Assembly (NCBI GenBank): GCA_003427395.1
Contig: BFEA01000034.1
Location: forward strand, 1,607,658 to 1,671,657
DNA: 64,000 nucleotides
Direction: 5' to 3'
From: Chara braunii
Lineage: Eukaryota > Streptophyta > Charophyceae > Charales > Characeae
Both the position numbers and the translations under genes were made by a program. The notes below the pieces were generated by a model, which saw only the letters and a list, made by a program, of their open reading frames with translations, did not search any database and was not told where the DNA came from. This document shows positions 35,283 through 45,974 of this stretch, piece by piece (the stretch's first letter is position 1; each line of letters begins with the position of its first letter).

Positions 35283-35328
<46 letters not shown>
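35283..35328. repeat. (CT)n microsatellite
   Basis: About 23 CT dinucleotides in the intron upstream of the PrimPol-like exon. Confidence 0.95.
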
Positions 35329-35330
<2 letters not shown>

Positions 35331-35486
35331 GCCCCCTTGAACGTGGATTTGTGCTTCGTGCTTTTGGTCCTCCATGCTCTGTGACGTTGTACTGTGTAAA
35401 TTCAATTTGGTGCTTTGTGAACCTCAGGGTATATTACATGTACTAATTTTCATTATCTCAATATACATCATTTGCGATGTTAACAG

Positions 35487-36112
35487 ACAACAACTGAATA
35501 TTTTGAGCTCTGGAAAAGGTTCCGAAAAGCAAAGGATGCTCTGGACTTCGCAAACTTATTTGATAAGGCAATGTGCCCGATCATTCTGGCACACGAGATG
35601 CCGGGATAAAAATCTCGTTTTCAATACATTGTAACAACTTTGGACAAGTTTGTGACAAGCTATACGAAGATGGAGGACAATAACATAAGTTATTACGAGT
35701 TGATTCCTCCAGTGAGTGTTTCTGCATTCAAATCTACAAAAAAAAATTATCCTATGTAAGGTTATTGTCCAATCTGCTTTTATAATTTTTCTGTAACAGA
35801 CTGCTCGTAGAAAAATTTCAGTGAAAAAAAAATCTTCCATTGTAATTTCTCGTGTTAATGATAATTTTATACAACTCGCTATCATTCTTTTTATTTTTTT
35901 ACTTTTTATTGTTTGATGTCATGTGTTTCACGAACAAAGATGCCATCTCTAGTTTGACTTGGAATATGATCCTCAATACAATCATGACAAAGTTGGCAAT
36001 ATCATGATTGAAACATTGTTGTCTATTGTTGGTATGCGTGTATCATATGAATTTCCTGGAGTTCATGGTCTGCAAGATGCATGGATTTTGGAGACATATT
36101 CTTCCCGGAAAG
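35487..36112 (+). pseudogene. PrimPol-like primase-polymerase, N-terminal half, interrupted
   Basis: Two exons on the plus strand: 35487-35711 (75 codons, donor GTGAGT) and 35953-36112 (donor GTAAAG). Exon 1 reads ELWKRFRKAKDALDFAN, then IILAHEMPG, a TAA stop (35607-35609), then FQYIVTTLDKFV and YYELIPP. Exon 2 opens with FDLEYD and contains ILETYSSRK. In eukaryotic PrimPol (archaeo-eukaryotic primase fold; DNA damage tolerance by repriming) the same order occurs: a W/F-rich helix, a VTTY-F strand, YEVIP, the catalytic DxE in FDLEF, and an LDSS block. The residues expected between YELIPP and FDLEYD are missing and no downstream exon with the third catalytic Asp or the zinc knuckle was found before the gap at 37769. 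It is probably a pseudogene, or a gene with an assembly error at the stop. Confidence 0.62.
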
Positions 36113-37707
36113 GTAAAGATACAGAGTTACTTGATATCGGTATGGAAAACCCTCTTCTTTTTCCACAGTAATGAAAAACAATTATTGTACATACTAAGTT
36201 TTTCTCACAATTTTTTCCCTCAAATCCCTACACTTATAGAAATTCGCTATTCGGTACATGAGATTTGGTCGTGGGGCTGTCAAATCCCTACACTTAAAGT
36301 CTTAAGATCGTGCGAAAATCTGGACCGTCGGGCCGGTAGGACCACGGGTGGCCCGGATCAGCGCACCTATTGGAAATAGGGCCTGTTGCAGGGTGTCGCT
36401 TTCCCTACATTGAAGTCCGACGGATCCTCCCGCCTACTCCGCCACCAGCTTCCACCTTCCGCCGCCCCCCAACTCCCTTCCGCCTCCTCCAACCATCTCC
36501 CCTCCGCCACCACCCACCATCTCCTCTCAGCCTCCGCCCATCATCTCTTCGTAGAGGCACCATCTCCTCTCCGCCTCCGCCCACCCCTTCTCCGCCTGGC
36601 GCCCACCTCGCCTCCACCTCCACCCACCTCCCCTCTGCCTCCTCCTGCCATCTCCTCTTCGCCTTCGCCCGCCTCCCCTCCGGCACAGCCCACCATCTCC
36701 TCCCTACCTCCACCCACCTCTTCTCCGCTCGGGGGCCACCTCGCCTCCGCTTCCCCCTACCCCTTGGGATTCTTTTGCCACTTCTCCCTTGGCATTCCCC
36801 CGCCAGTTTTCCTCCGCTCCCGCCTCCACCTATCATCCGCCTCTGGCCACCTCACATCCGCCTCTGCCAACCTCACCTCTGCCTCTGCCCACTTCACCTT
36901 CACCTTTGCTCACCTCCGCCCTCCTCACCTACGGCCTGCCTACGATATCGGTCTCTCTCTCTCTCTGTGGCCCGCTTTCTCCCTCTCTCTCTCCCTCTCT
37001 CTCTCTCTCAGTAAGTCATTCTTGGTACTTTGTGCCCTACGGTCTTGCCTACCCGAGCTACTGACTTGCCCACGCCCACCTAGGCGACCTGTGTGACGTA
37101 GGCAACCTACCTACAGCCTACGTGACCCATGCGACCTGCCTACAAAACCTGCCTTACCGTAACGCTCTTTGTCTCTCTCTCTGTGGATCTCTCTCCCTCT
37201 CTCTCTCTACCCCCCGTCTTTTTCTCCCTCTCCCTTTTTTTCTCTCAGTGCTTGGTACTTCGTGCTTGCTCGTGTTTCGTCGCTGCCACATTCGTGCTAC
37301 TTGGTGCTACTGGGTGCATTTCTGCTACTTCGTGCTACTCCGTGCTTCGTTCGTGCTTGGTTTGGTTTCGTTGCTACGTGCATCAGCGGTTGGTTCATGG
37401 GGTCCGTGCTTTGTGCCAAGTGCGACAGTGCTACTTGCATCGTGGAAACGATGCTTGGTTGAGTCTGGCATAGTCGAATTTTTTTTTATGGAGTTGTGTA
37501 AAGCGAACATGACGTCACAAACACACGCAGATGCATCTTGGGCAGACTGTCAGGGTTCAAGCTCCGATGAAACAGTCTGGACAGTTATGCTTCCTTTTTG
37601 GCGTGCGCGAAGGCAAGAGAGAGAGAGAGAGGAAGAGATAGGGAAGGTGGAGGATTAAAGTAAGAGAGAGAGAGAGGCAAAGAGTCTTACGTGGTGAGAT
37701 GGTGGAG

Positions 37708-37768
<61 letters not shown>
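36113..37768. other. low-complexity pyrimidine-rich DNA and (GA)n
   Basis: From about 36415 to 36940 the sequence is a degenerate CCTCCGCC/CCACCTC repeat; CT-rich tracts follow (36950-37015, 37165-37250). A (GA)n tract of 60 bp (about 37710-37768) runs into the gap. Proline/serine-rich frames here are repeat-driven. The split gene's missing 3' exons were not found. Confidence 0.7.
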
Positions 37769-38554
37769 NNNNNNNNNNNNNNNNNNNNNNNNNNNNNNNN
37801 NNNNNNNNNNNNNNNNNNNNNNNNNNNNNNNNNNNNNNNNNNNNNNNNNNNNNNNNNNNNNNNNNNNNNNNNNNNNNNNNNNNNNNNNNNNNNNNNNNNN
37901 NNNNNNNNNNNNNNNNNNNNNNNNNNNNNNNNNNNNNNNNNNNNNNNNNNNNNNNNNNNNNNNNNNNNNNNNNNNNNNNNNNNNNNNNNNNNNNNNNNNN
38001 NNNNNNNNNNNNNNNNNNNNNNNNNNNNNNNNNNNNNNNNNNNNNNNNNNNNNNNNNNNNNNNNNNNNNNNNNNNNNNNNNNNNNNNNNNNNNNNNNNNN
38101 NNNNNNNNNNNNNNNNNNNNNNNNNNNNNNNNNNNNNNNNNNNNNNNNNNNNNNNNNNNNNNNNNNNNNNNNNNNNNNNNNNNNNNNNNNNNNNNNNNNN
38201 NNNNNNNNNNNNNNNNNNNNNNNNNNNNNNNNNNNNNNNNNNNNNNNNNNNNNNNNNNNNNNNNNNNNNNNNNNNNNNNNNNNNNNNNNNNNNNNNNNNN
38301 NNNNNNNNNNNNNNNNNNNNNNNNNNNNNNNNNNNNNNNNNNNNNNNNNNNNNNNNNNNNNNNNNNNNNNNNNNNNNNNNNNNNNNNNNNNNNNNNNNNN
38401 NNNNNNNNNNNNNNNNNNNNNNNNNNNNNNNNNNNNNNNNNNNNNNNNNNNNNNNNNNNNNNNNNNNNNNNNNNNNNNNNNNNNNNNNNNNNNNNNNNNN
38501 NNNNNNNNNNNNNNNNNNNNNNNNNNNNNNNNNNNNNNNNNNNNNNNNNNNNNN
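37769..38554. other. assembly gap (786 N)
   Basis: Unresolved bases bordered on the left by a GA microsatellite, the likely cause of the break. Confidence 1.
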
Positions 38555-40224
38555 AAAAGTGATATTGCGCATGCAAAATACAATAGAACTACGTTCCTAT
38601 TTCATGAAAAGCTTGATAGGGCCTGGAAGGGTTCAAAGGGGATAAGATACGGAATAAAGGGGTTTAGAGGGGGGATGCTTAATTCATTCTATAATTTTTT
38701 ATCTAAATATTATTTTCTTGTTCTGTTTTATTTTTTATCTTCATATCTGTGGAGTAATAAAAAATGGCCTCAAGCCAAAAGTTGTTCATATCATAAATAT
38801 GAACAACATAATTTTTTTTCAGATTTTTTTAATTTTGTTTTTTTGGTAAGATTTTTTTGATTTTTTGCGCAGGGCCGGATTTTCCATATCCGGAATTAAT
38901 CCGGAAATTTCATCCGGATTGAAAATTCCAGATAAAATTGGTCTGCCGGATATCCGAATTTGCTACTTAACCAAAAACACTTTCTCCTTCTGACCTCTAT
39001 GCTCAACGTATCAAAACAAAATCTTGTCACTACCAAAGATATTCTATTCTACTCAACGTATGACTGATCATCAGATAATATAGAAGTTATATAAAATTTT
39101 GATTATGAATATCGAGGTATTACCGCTGGGAACCCTTCTCACTTTCACAAGTGCTGAGTTTCCATACTCTTCACGATGTCAATCCCAGTCCAATCCAAAC
39201 TATGCACAAAACAGACCCGCACAGAATAATGCAAAGCCAGTTCACATGCCATGCACTAACAGTGTCAACCATCAACCATTAACATTGTCCCTCACTCCCC
39301 AAACCATGTATGACAGCTCTATCTTTCCTGAAATGCAAGCCCAGCCCCCTCACATTTATTTCAAAGGACCCTTGAAAGTGACTAAAAACATTTGGGCAAT
39401 GACCACAGGTGACAGTTTTACTGACCACAGGGTTTGATTTTAGATGTAGGTATCAAGTCAAAGGAGGAAAAGTTGAATCGGCAACGATCGACCTGTTATC
39501 GAGAGATAACAGAAAAATTGAGCCCTCTTTGTAGGACTTCTCTTTCAGTTGCTGTAGATCAAAACAAAGATCTGCACACACACAAGTCAATAAAAATTCA
39601 ACACCCCCACTCGATTTCCCACATATTGATATTTAAGGGTTAAACCCTTAGATCTTGTTTGTGAGCTTTGGGATCAACATCCTAAAGTCTAACCCCTAAC
39701 TTTTATTTATCCTAAGTCGTTTGTCACCCCTTCTCCTTTTGTTTCAAGGAGTCTTTTTGCCTATGTCCTAAGTTGTCTCAGGGAAATTCATATTTCCCCT
39801 ACTCTCAGTCCATGCATTTTCTCTCCTGTGGATAAACACAACCTCTGGTGCTTATGCGGTAATCTGGGCGAGATCAACTCAAGCCAGTGGCGACTTTTCC
39901 AATGAATTGTGGCAACATGGGGTGTCTTCTTTCTCTAATTCCTTTTCTCCGAGGTATTCGCCTTCTTTTATGTTCCTTTTTAAAGAACCTTTGGAGTCGC
40001 TCCCGCTGGAGCACTCCTTTTTTTTCCTTTCTCTTTTTGTTGTCCTGGCATATGCAATTAGCGGGTTGATTCACCCGGAATCTTCCACTATCTGATCAAT
40101 TCCAGGCAAATCGGATAGCCAAAGGAGTAGTCGAGTAGCCTCACGGGAAGCATGCAACCACCCTTCAGAGTCCATGCAGTCCTCATGCAACCAGGCAGTT
40201 CATGCTATCTAGTGCAAGCGATCG
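38555..40224. other. no recognised gene; ATCCGGA motifs
   Basis: Around 38873-38960 ATCCGGA/TCCGGAT motifs occur in both orientations, forming small inverted repeats. The hairpin CTGTTATC/GATAACAG is at 39493-39512. No coding region was recognised; the 112-codon frame at 39099-39437 lacks motifs. Confidence 0.5.
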
Positions 40225-41460
40225 GATAACTCACCCGGGAGTATCATTTTATTAGTTACAACAAGTAGTTAGGAGACCTATGTTGAACTGTCTCAACATT
40301 TGACCCAACATTCATAAAACATTCCAGATCCAGGTGTCAATACAGAATTAAAGTTAATAATAGGCGGTCTTCACGGAAGCCTCCTATTACTCCTTGATCA
40401 AAGCTCAGTCTTTCTCTAAATACTTAAAAAGTGTAATAGGATGACCCTACGGGAGCCACCCTACTACTTTCTTAGAGTCAGACGAGCTAGGATTGTGTTA
40501 GTGGACTCAGGCAAACATCAGATCCTCCCTTTGCTTGAGTATTTTGTTAGGCTCGTTAAGATTAAGTTAAGCAAGCAATAGGATAACCCCACGGAGCCTC
40601 CCATTTCCTGCTTCAATGTTAAATCAATAGATTTATATTGTCTATCAGTCCCACCTGAACAAGTAGCAGGGCTACTCACCCGGGAGTATCCCTCTACTGT
40701 CCAAAACACAATCTCCTCATCCCTACCCCCCGTTAGTCGATCCCCAAATCAAACAAGTATTAGGATAACCCTCCCGGGAGCCATCCTACTACCAGTTTCA
40801 TCCGTAGAAGATCAATCAAAACAACTATAGGTTGAGTTGCCCTGACAGTTCACCTAACGGTCTTATGCCTCCTAACTGAACAAAAAGGTATGTTGACTCC
40901 CACGGGAAGTCAGACAGGTCAATCCAAACTTAGGGGTTCGAGTACTCACCCGGGAGTACTCAATTCCTTTCCCAGTTTGGTTCGATCGGTGATAGGAGAA
41001 CCCTACGGGAGCCTCCTGCCTCCTTTTGCCTTTGTTAGTCGTTGAAGACACGTACCCCACGAGAGTACCGGATGCATTTTGCTTTTGTCAGATGTCTGAA
41101 GTCATCTATCCCACGGGAGTACCGGATCACTTGACTTTTGTTAATGATTTGAAAAAGTGTACCCCACGAGAGTACCGGATCACTTGACTTTTGTTAGTGA
41201 TTGAAAAAGTGTACCCCACGGGAGTACCGGATCACTTCCTAGACCTAGCCTGTAAGGTAATGAGAAAACTGCACGACAGCCTCCAGTCACAAACGTCGAA
41301 ATCAAGCAGACATTGCATCAATTTGTTACTTTAGTCGGATGAATGGCAGGGTAACTTCGCACGACGAGTACCCCGTCATCCGTCCTAGTTAGCTCATACA
41401 AGCAGTGTGACGACCCTAGGAGAGCCTCCATCACATAATTTTGTCTTTCAACGCCAGGCA
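40225..41460. repeat. hairpin array 2: constant loop, covarying stems
   Basis: Roughly fifteen units share a loop of the type ACCCTACGGGAG or TCACCCGGGAGT. Flanks pair but differ between units: TAATAGG/CCTATTA (40358-40389), AGTAG(C)AGGG/CCCTCTACT (about 40663-40697), TAGGAT/ATCCTA (about 40760-40787), TGACT/AGTCA (about 40893-40912), GAGTACT/AGTACTC (about 40940-40961), AGGAG/CTCCT (about 40994-41016) and TGTGA/TCACA (about 41406-41434). Several units near 41090-41240 are nearly identical tandem copies around AAGTG...CACTT. No open frame spans the array. Confidence 0.82.
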
Positions 41461-41690
41461 GACTAGGTTACTTATCGGTTCTTCCTAGGTTCCTTTTTCC
41501 ATCAGGCAAGATTCTTACTTCAATTATACGTTTGTTTAATTTTTCCTGGAAGATTTTACTCCTGAAGAAAATATAAAACAGTATAGCATACATCCATCAC
41601 ACGGTGATAATGTCCCTCACACCTCCAATGCCTCACACTCTTTCCCTTTCTGACCCCTGCTTTCCTCATGATGTTAGTGAATCAACAACC

Positions 41691-41731
<41 letters not shown>

Positions 41732-41920
41732 TAATAATAATAGAATAATATCAAAAGGTAAGCGTACAAAGGCGAAAATGATAGATCCCAGATTGCTAAG
41801 CCACATTGAAACCTAGAAAGGGCTCCCATACGTTCGGGCGTTTGGGTTCGGGCGTCCGGCCCGTCCCGAACGCCGGTTACCCTTTATATATGCATATGTA
41901 TATATATGATCAGATTATGT

Positions 41921-41960
<40 letters not shown>

Positions 41961-42367
41961 TTTTAACGTATGTAGTCAGTTCCACACACACACACATACA
42001 TGTAGTGTATACTCCCATGTTGTAGGGATAGATTCATTTGATGTTCTTTTTATTTATTTATTTATTTATCTATTTTTTTTTATTTATTTTTTGCCCATCT
42101 ATTCGAGGGAAGCATCGGGGATCGGTCACGATGGAAGGAGAGTTACCTATTCTTTGTCTTCGTCCTCGTAGTCATAGTCGGCGTCATTATCGTCGTTACC
42201 GTAGTCGTCGTTGTTGTCGTCAATCCGTCGGAGTCGGGGGTCACCGTCGATGCATTGCACTTCCCACAAGTCTCCGCCCTCGCATATGGCAAGCAGCGGA
42301 TGCAGGCCAGGTAAGTATGTTTCTCCCCTTCTCTCTCATCCTACTTCTTCTTCTTCTTCATCATCTT

Positions 42368-42398
<31 letters not shown>

Positions 42399-43061
42399 CT
42401 TCTTTTTCTTCTTGCGCCCTGATTCCACGCACGTTTCTTCCTTCACTCCCGATATGCCGCACACCAATTTTCTTTCCCTGCTATGTCGCTAACCCCATCG
42501 TCCATGCGCACTCCCTCTCCGTTATTGCATGCTAGTTTCTCTCTCGTCGCGCTTCACCTGCGCTCTCTTTCCTCCTGGTCCCCGCCATGTCACCTTCCTT
42601 CGCCTGATTTCCTCCCTCACGTTCACTACCCCTGCCGCGTAGTCGACCTCCTTCTATTCGTGTTCTCCTCTACACTAGTCCCTTCCCCCTCTTTCTTTTC
42701 CTCCTTCTTCTTCGTCTTCTTCTTCTTCTTCTTCTTCTTCTTCTTCTTCTTCTTCTTCTTCTCCTCCTTCCTTTTTCTTCTTCCTCTTCTTAGACGTCTC
42801 CTTCTTCACTTACGGACCCATATCTGCCCTGTGTTCCCCTTCTGCCCTCGCATGTTTTTCGTCCTGCGTCCGTCTCTCCCTAGTCGCGCTCCTCGTCTCC
42901 TTCTTCACGCGCCCTCTGTCTCCTTCTTCGCGCGCCCTTCTTCCTCTTCACGGTCTTCTTCTACCTTCGCGTGGGTTGTCTTCTCCCTCGTAATCATCTC
43001 CCTTGCATTGCGCACTCGCCCAGTCCTCTGCACGCACCGCGACTTGCTCAGTCCCTCGCGT
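41461..43061. repeat. microsatellite-rich stretch without recognised gene
   Basis: Contains (AAT)n at about 41690-41745, (AT)n at about 41925-41952, TTTA-rich DNA at 42050-42090, a T-run at about 42370-42398 and (TTC)n at about 42712-42760. Ser/Phe-rich frames (42038-43151) are products of pyrimidine-rich DNA. The last base lies at the outer edge of the left Ty3 LTR. Confidence 0.8.
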
Positions 43062-43654
43062 TATCGCACTTTTTCCAGTCGGTTCTCTTTGGGCGACCAG
43101 AAAGCCAACAGGCTGTCACGCAGGGTTTTGTATTGTGATTGCAATAGATAAAACAAATTAAATAATGCAAATCCCTTCCTATTGTGTGCGTCCGGCTTCG
43201 AGCGAGACCCTGCAATTGCGATCTTCGCCGGTCCCCGGTCTTAGGAATCTTTTATTTTGATTCGGAACAGCAGAGAATCATGCAAATAATAATCATAAAA
43301 CTATGGAGTGCTATGCATGCATCAATTATGTCAATCTGATTTTGAGAACTGAGACAGAATCATTCGCGAAATCAATCATCAGGCAAGAACAATGCAAGAA
43401 GCAAGACCGACTGACTCAAGCAATGACAGGATCAAATGAATGAGGGAAGAATGAGAACTCATAATAATCTCAGGGAGTACATATGGGAGAGCATGGCCAA
43501 CACCAATCAAGAGTCCTCACTCATCCCTCTGAACTTCACACTCAATCTCTCATTTTGCTGTTTGTCGTTTGGGCTTCTTGCCATGCCTTCGTACTCTTTG
43601 ATTCTGTGGCTTCTGAATGTAAAGTCACCTGAAGCCCACTAGTTCCAAACACTT

Positions 43655-44203
43655 TCAGCCAAGTCCCATGATATGGAAGTCAACCATGACACAAAACTCC
43701 TCCCATAGAGTGGGGAGATATGACTGAGAGAAAATGTCCCTCCCGAGATGCGGAAACTTAGAGGGCTTGGTCACTGCCTCATAGTTGATCACTGCCGGCG
43801 ATATGTATCTCTTGGCCAAGTCCACTAGTCCACCCCAATAAGAGTCGTTAGTAAGATAGTTGGGGACCGGCGGTTTGGGATAGTCAGTGAAAAGCTTAGG
43901 GCCAAAGCTATAGACTAGCTTTCCGTTCCCCTGGAGTCTCTCAACTTTCCATTGCACAAACCCGGCTGCTGCGGCCCACACTGCATCAAAATGAAGGTGA
44001 GTCTCGTTCCCCTTTTTCAGAAAGATCCGCAGATCGTTGACTGTACCGTCAGCAAACTTAGTGAGAAGAACGAAGATAGACAGATCTTCGCGCTTGAACC
44101 CATCAATACTGACATACTTGTAGGGGAAGCTCTCCCTGGCAGCGATCAGGTTGACTCTGTCAAGGACCGACTGATCAACAGTGATGGGGTTGATCTCTCT
44201 CAT
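43655..44203 (-). CDS. LTR-borne open frame, copy A (182 codons)
   Basis: From the Met shared with the other LTR (MREINPI) to TAG, the frame has exactly the same length as its counterpart at 61690-62238. The frame is also open upstream to 44260 here but is interrupted by TGA in copy B, so the shared Met is preferred. The protein has no transmembrane stretch or known motif; a phrase such as LFTDYPKPPVP is conserved. About 25 of 182 residues differ between copies, so constraint looks weak. Function unknown. Confidence 0.42.
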   Translation of the reverse strand: MREINPITVDQSVLDRVNLIAARESFPYKYVSIDGFKREDLSIFVLLTKFADGTVNDLRIFLKKGNETHLHFDAVWAAAAGFVQWKVERLQGNGKLVYSFGPKLFTDYPKPPVPNYLTNDSYWGGLVDLAKRYISPAVINYEAVTKPSKFPHLGRDIFSQSYLPTLWEEFCVMVDFHIMGLG

Positions 44204-44270
44204 GTATTCGGATACGTAGTTACTCCTTGATAGAGAAACGTGACTGTGCTTGATTGGCAAACGTCTGCTG

Positions 44271-44475
44271 CTTGAGTGCCTTTTGAATACTGTTCTGAAT
44301 GTTGTTTCTGGTTGCTGCTTTTGACTGCCGTTTCTGATTGTTGTTTCTGATTGCTGTTTTCTTATTGCTGTTTCTGATTTGTTGTTCCTGATTGCTGTTT
44401 CTGATTTGCTGTTTCTTGATTGCTGTTTCTGATTTTCTCTTTCTGATTGCTGTTTCTGACTGCTGATCAGAAAAC
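44271..44475. repeat. minisatellite CTGATTGCTGTTT in left LTR
   Basis: About ten degenerate copies of a 13-18 bp unit (TTTCTGATTGCTG and variants) upstream of the LTR open frame on the minus strand. The same array, with different unit variants, is at 62290-62510. Confidence 0.9.
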
Positions 44476-45974
44476 TGAATATAACTTATTAATTACTGAC
44501 TTGAAAAAACTAAATATTTGCTGGAATCATTGACTAACGGATGGATGTTGCTGAGTTTACTGACCGAGAAAAGAATGCTGCCAGCTAGGAGATACACGTA
44601 GCTAAAGCTAGTAAGCAAACTGATTACATAATCAATGGTTTTGGCTGTTAAGTGCTGAGCACAAAGCATGCTGATTGATAAGTGATTAATTGCTGCCCAC
44701 TTGATAACGACCCTAAGTACCGCTCATCGAATAACAGTGTTTTGAACACAAGTCGCTAATAACAACGCAGAGTACCGTTCACAGTTGAGCACTGCTCACT
44801 AATGGCAGTGCTGAATACTGTTCACTGTTGACATGACTGAGCACTAAGAGTTGTAGGTTGCTTGTTGATTGGATGCTCCCGCGAAATCCCTGAGGTAAAG
44901 GGTCTGAGCTCTTTCACACTCTCTTTGACTTTTCCTTGGTCTGTTCGAGAACTTCAATCAACGAGTAAGTGTTGTAAAGCCTTCCATCTGATCCATAAAT
45001 GTAGAAAGTATACTCAGCAATCTTTCGATCTCCCGCTAGCTCTAGTGCATGCTACCTCATATGTTTGAGGTGGGAGTGAGCACCTTGGATGACGCTCTCC
45101 TCCCAACCTCCTGTTTGATTTTGGTGTAGGGAGCAGGTTATTCTCACAGTGTCACCACTCACGCTCTGTCGACGGGGGCCCATTTGCAACACCTCCTTTT
45201 GGGCGTGGTACCAGGAGACGAGATAACTGCCAGTGCCCAGTTTTTCTGTGTCAACTGAGAATAACGAACCTATTCGCTTGAGCGAACAGGTCTCTCCTTG
45301 AGTCGATAGCGTGAAATAGAAGGCTGTTTAAGAACTTAGTTTCTACTATCGGGTCTCCAGGTCCGACTATTTACTTCTGAGCAGGAGCTTTGCCCCTACC
45401 ACCCTTGTTTCCCCTCTTGTTTGCACCTGGTTCTAGAATTAAGGGTCGCTGCAACAAGTAGCTCGGGTCATACATCGAATGGGGGCATTACTAGCATGCT
45501 GCCTACAATAGCTCATTACTTTATACTCAAGTGATAGGTTGTATGGTGATCCTGGGGAGCTTCTTGGGATGTTTGCAGGGGCTCAGAACATTTTGCCTCT
45601 TTTATGGTCCACGGCCAATAGGCTAATACTGACTGTCGGAGAAGAGCAGTTCGTCAGTGATTAGATCGCCTTTGCAGACCACGAGACACGTGCTTCGCAC
45701 TGCTTCGCAGTGAATAATTTCCTGTCGAAGCTCTCAACAAACCGACTGCCAAGTCCTCACGCCCCATCTATGGGGAGATCCCAGAGTAATGTTCTTGGAA
45801 ATCTCTTTTTACGAGATGCACTGCAACAGATCTAGCTCAGGCATCGCACAACGCTTTCTTTTGTGACCAATTCTCATATTCCTATTAGAAGATCAGTGAT
45901 AGTCACAGTCCAGGCAACCGTAGTAGCTGATCCTACTCTTGTCATTGAGAAGAGTAAGACTCAACTTTGAGTCA

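Larger units (their letters stand above)
43062..45974 (-). repeat. left (3') LTR, matched portion
   Basis: Colinear with 61084-64000 over its whole visible length, differing by scattered substitutions and small indels. The outer end reads TTATCGCAC where the other copy has the expected TGTCGTAC, so its terminal TG has decayed. The inner end is unknown because the partner leaves the window. GACA at about 49646, followed by a pyrimidine-rich stretch (a polypurine tract on the minus strand), is one candidate end. Confidence 0.82.

Noticed and set aside
36370-37096. Proline-rich protein of over 200 residues
   Set aside because: The frame follows a degenerate CCTCCGCC repeat open in several phases; no start context or domain.
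37557-38860. Long open frames across the second N gap
   Set aside because: Same reason; the ends are GA/CT microsatellite translations (Arg-Glu or Leu-Ser repeats).
42038-43151. Ser/Phe-rich frames
   Set aside because: Driven by (TTC)n and T-rich DNA.
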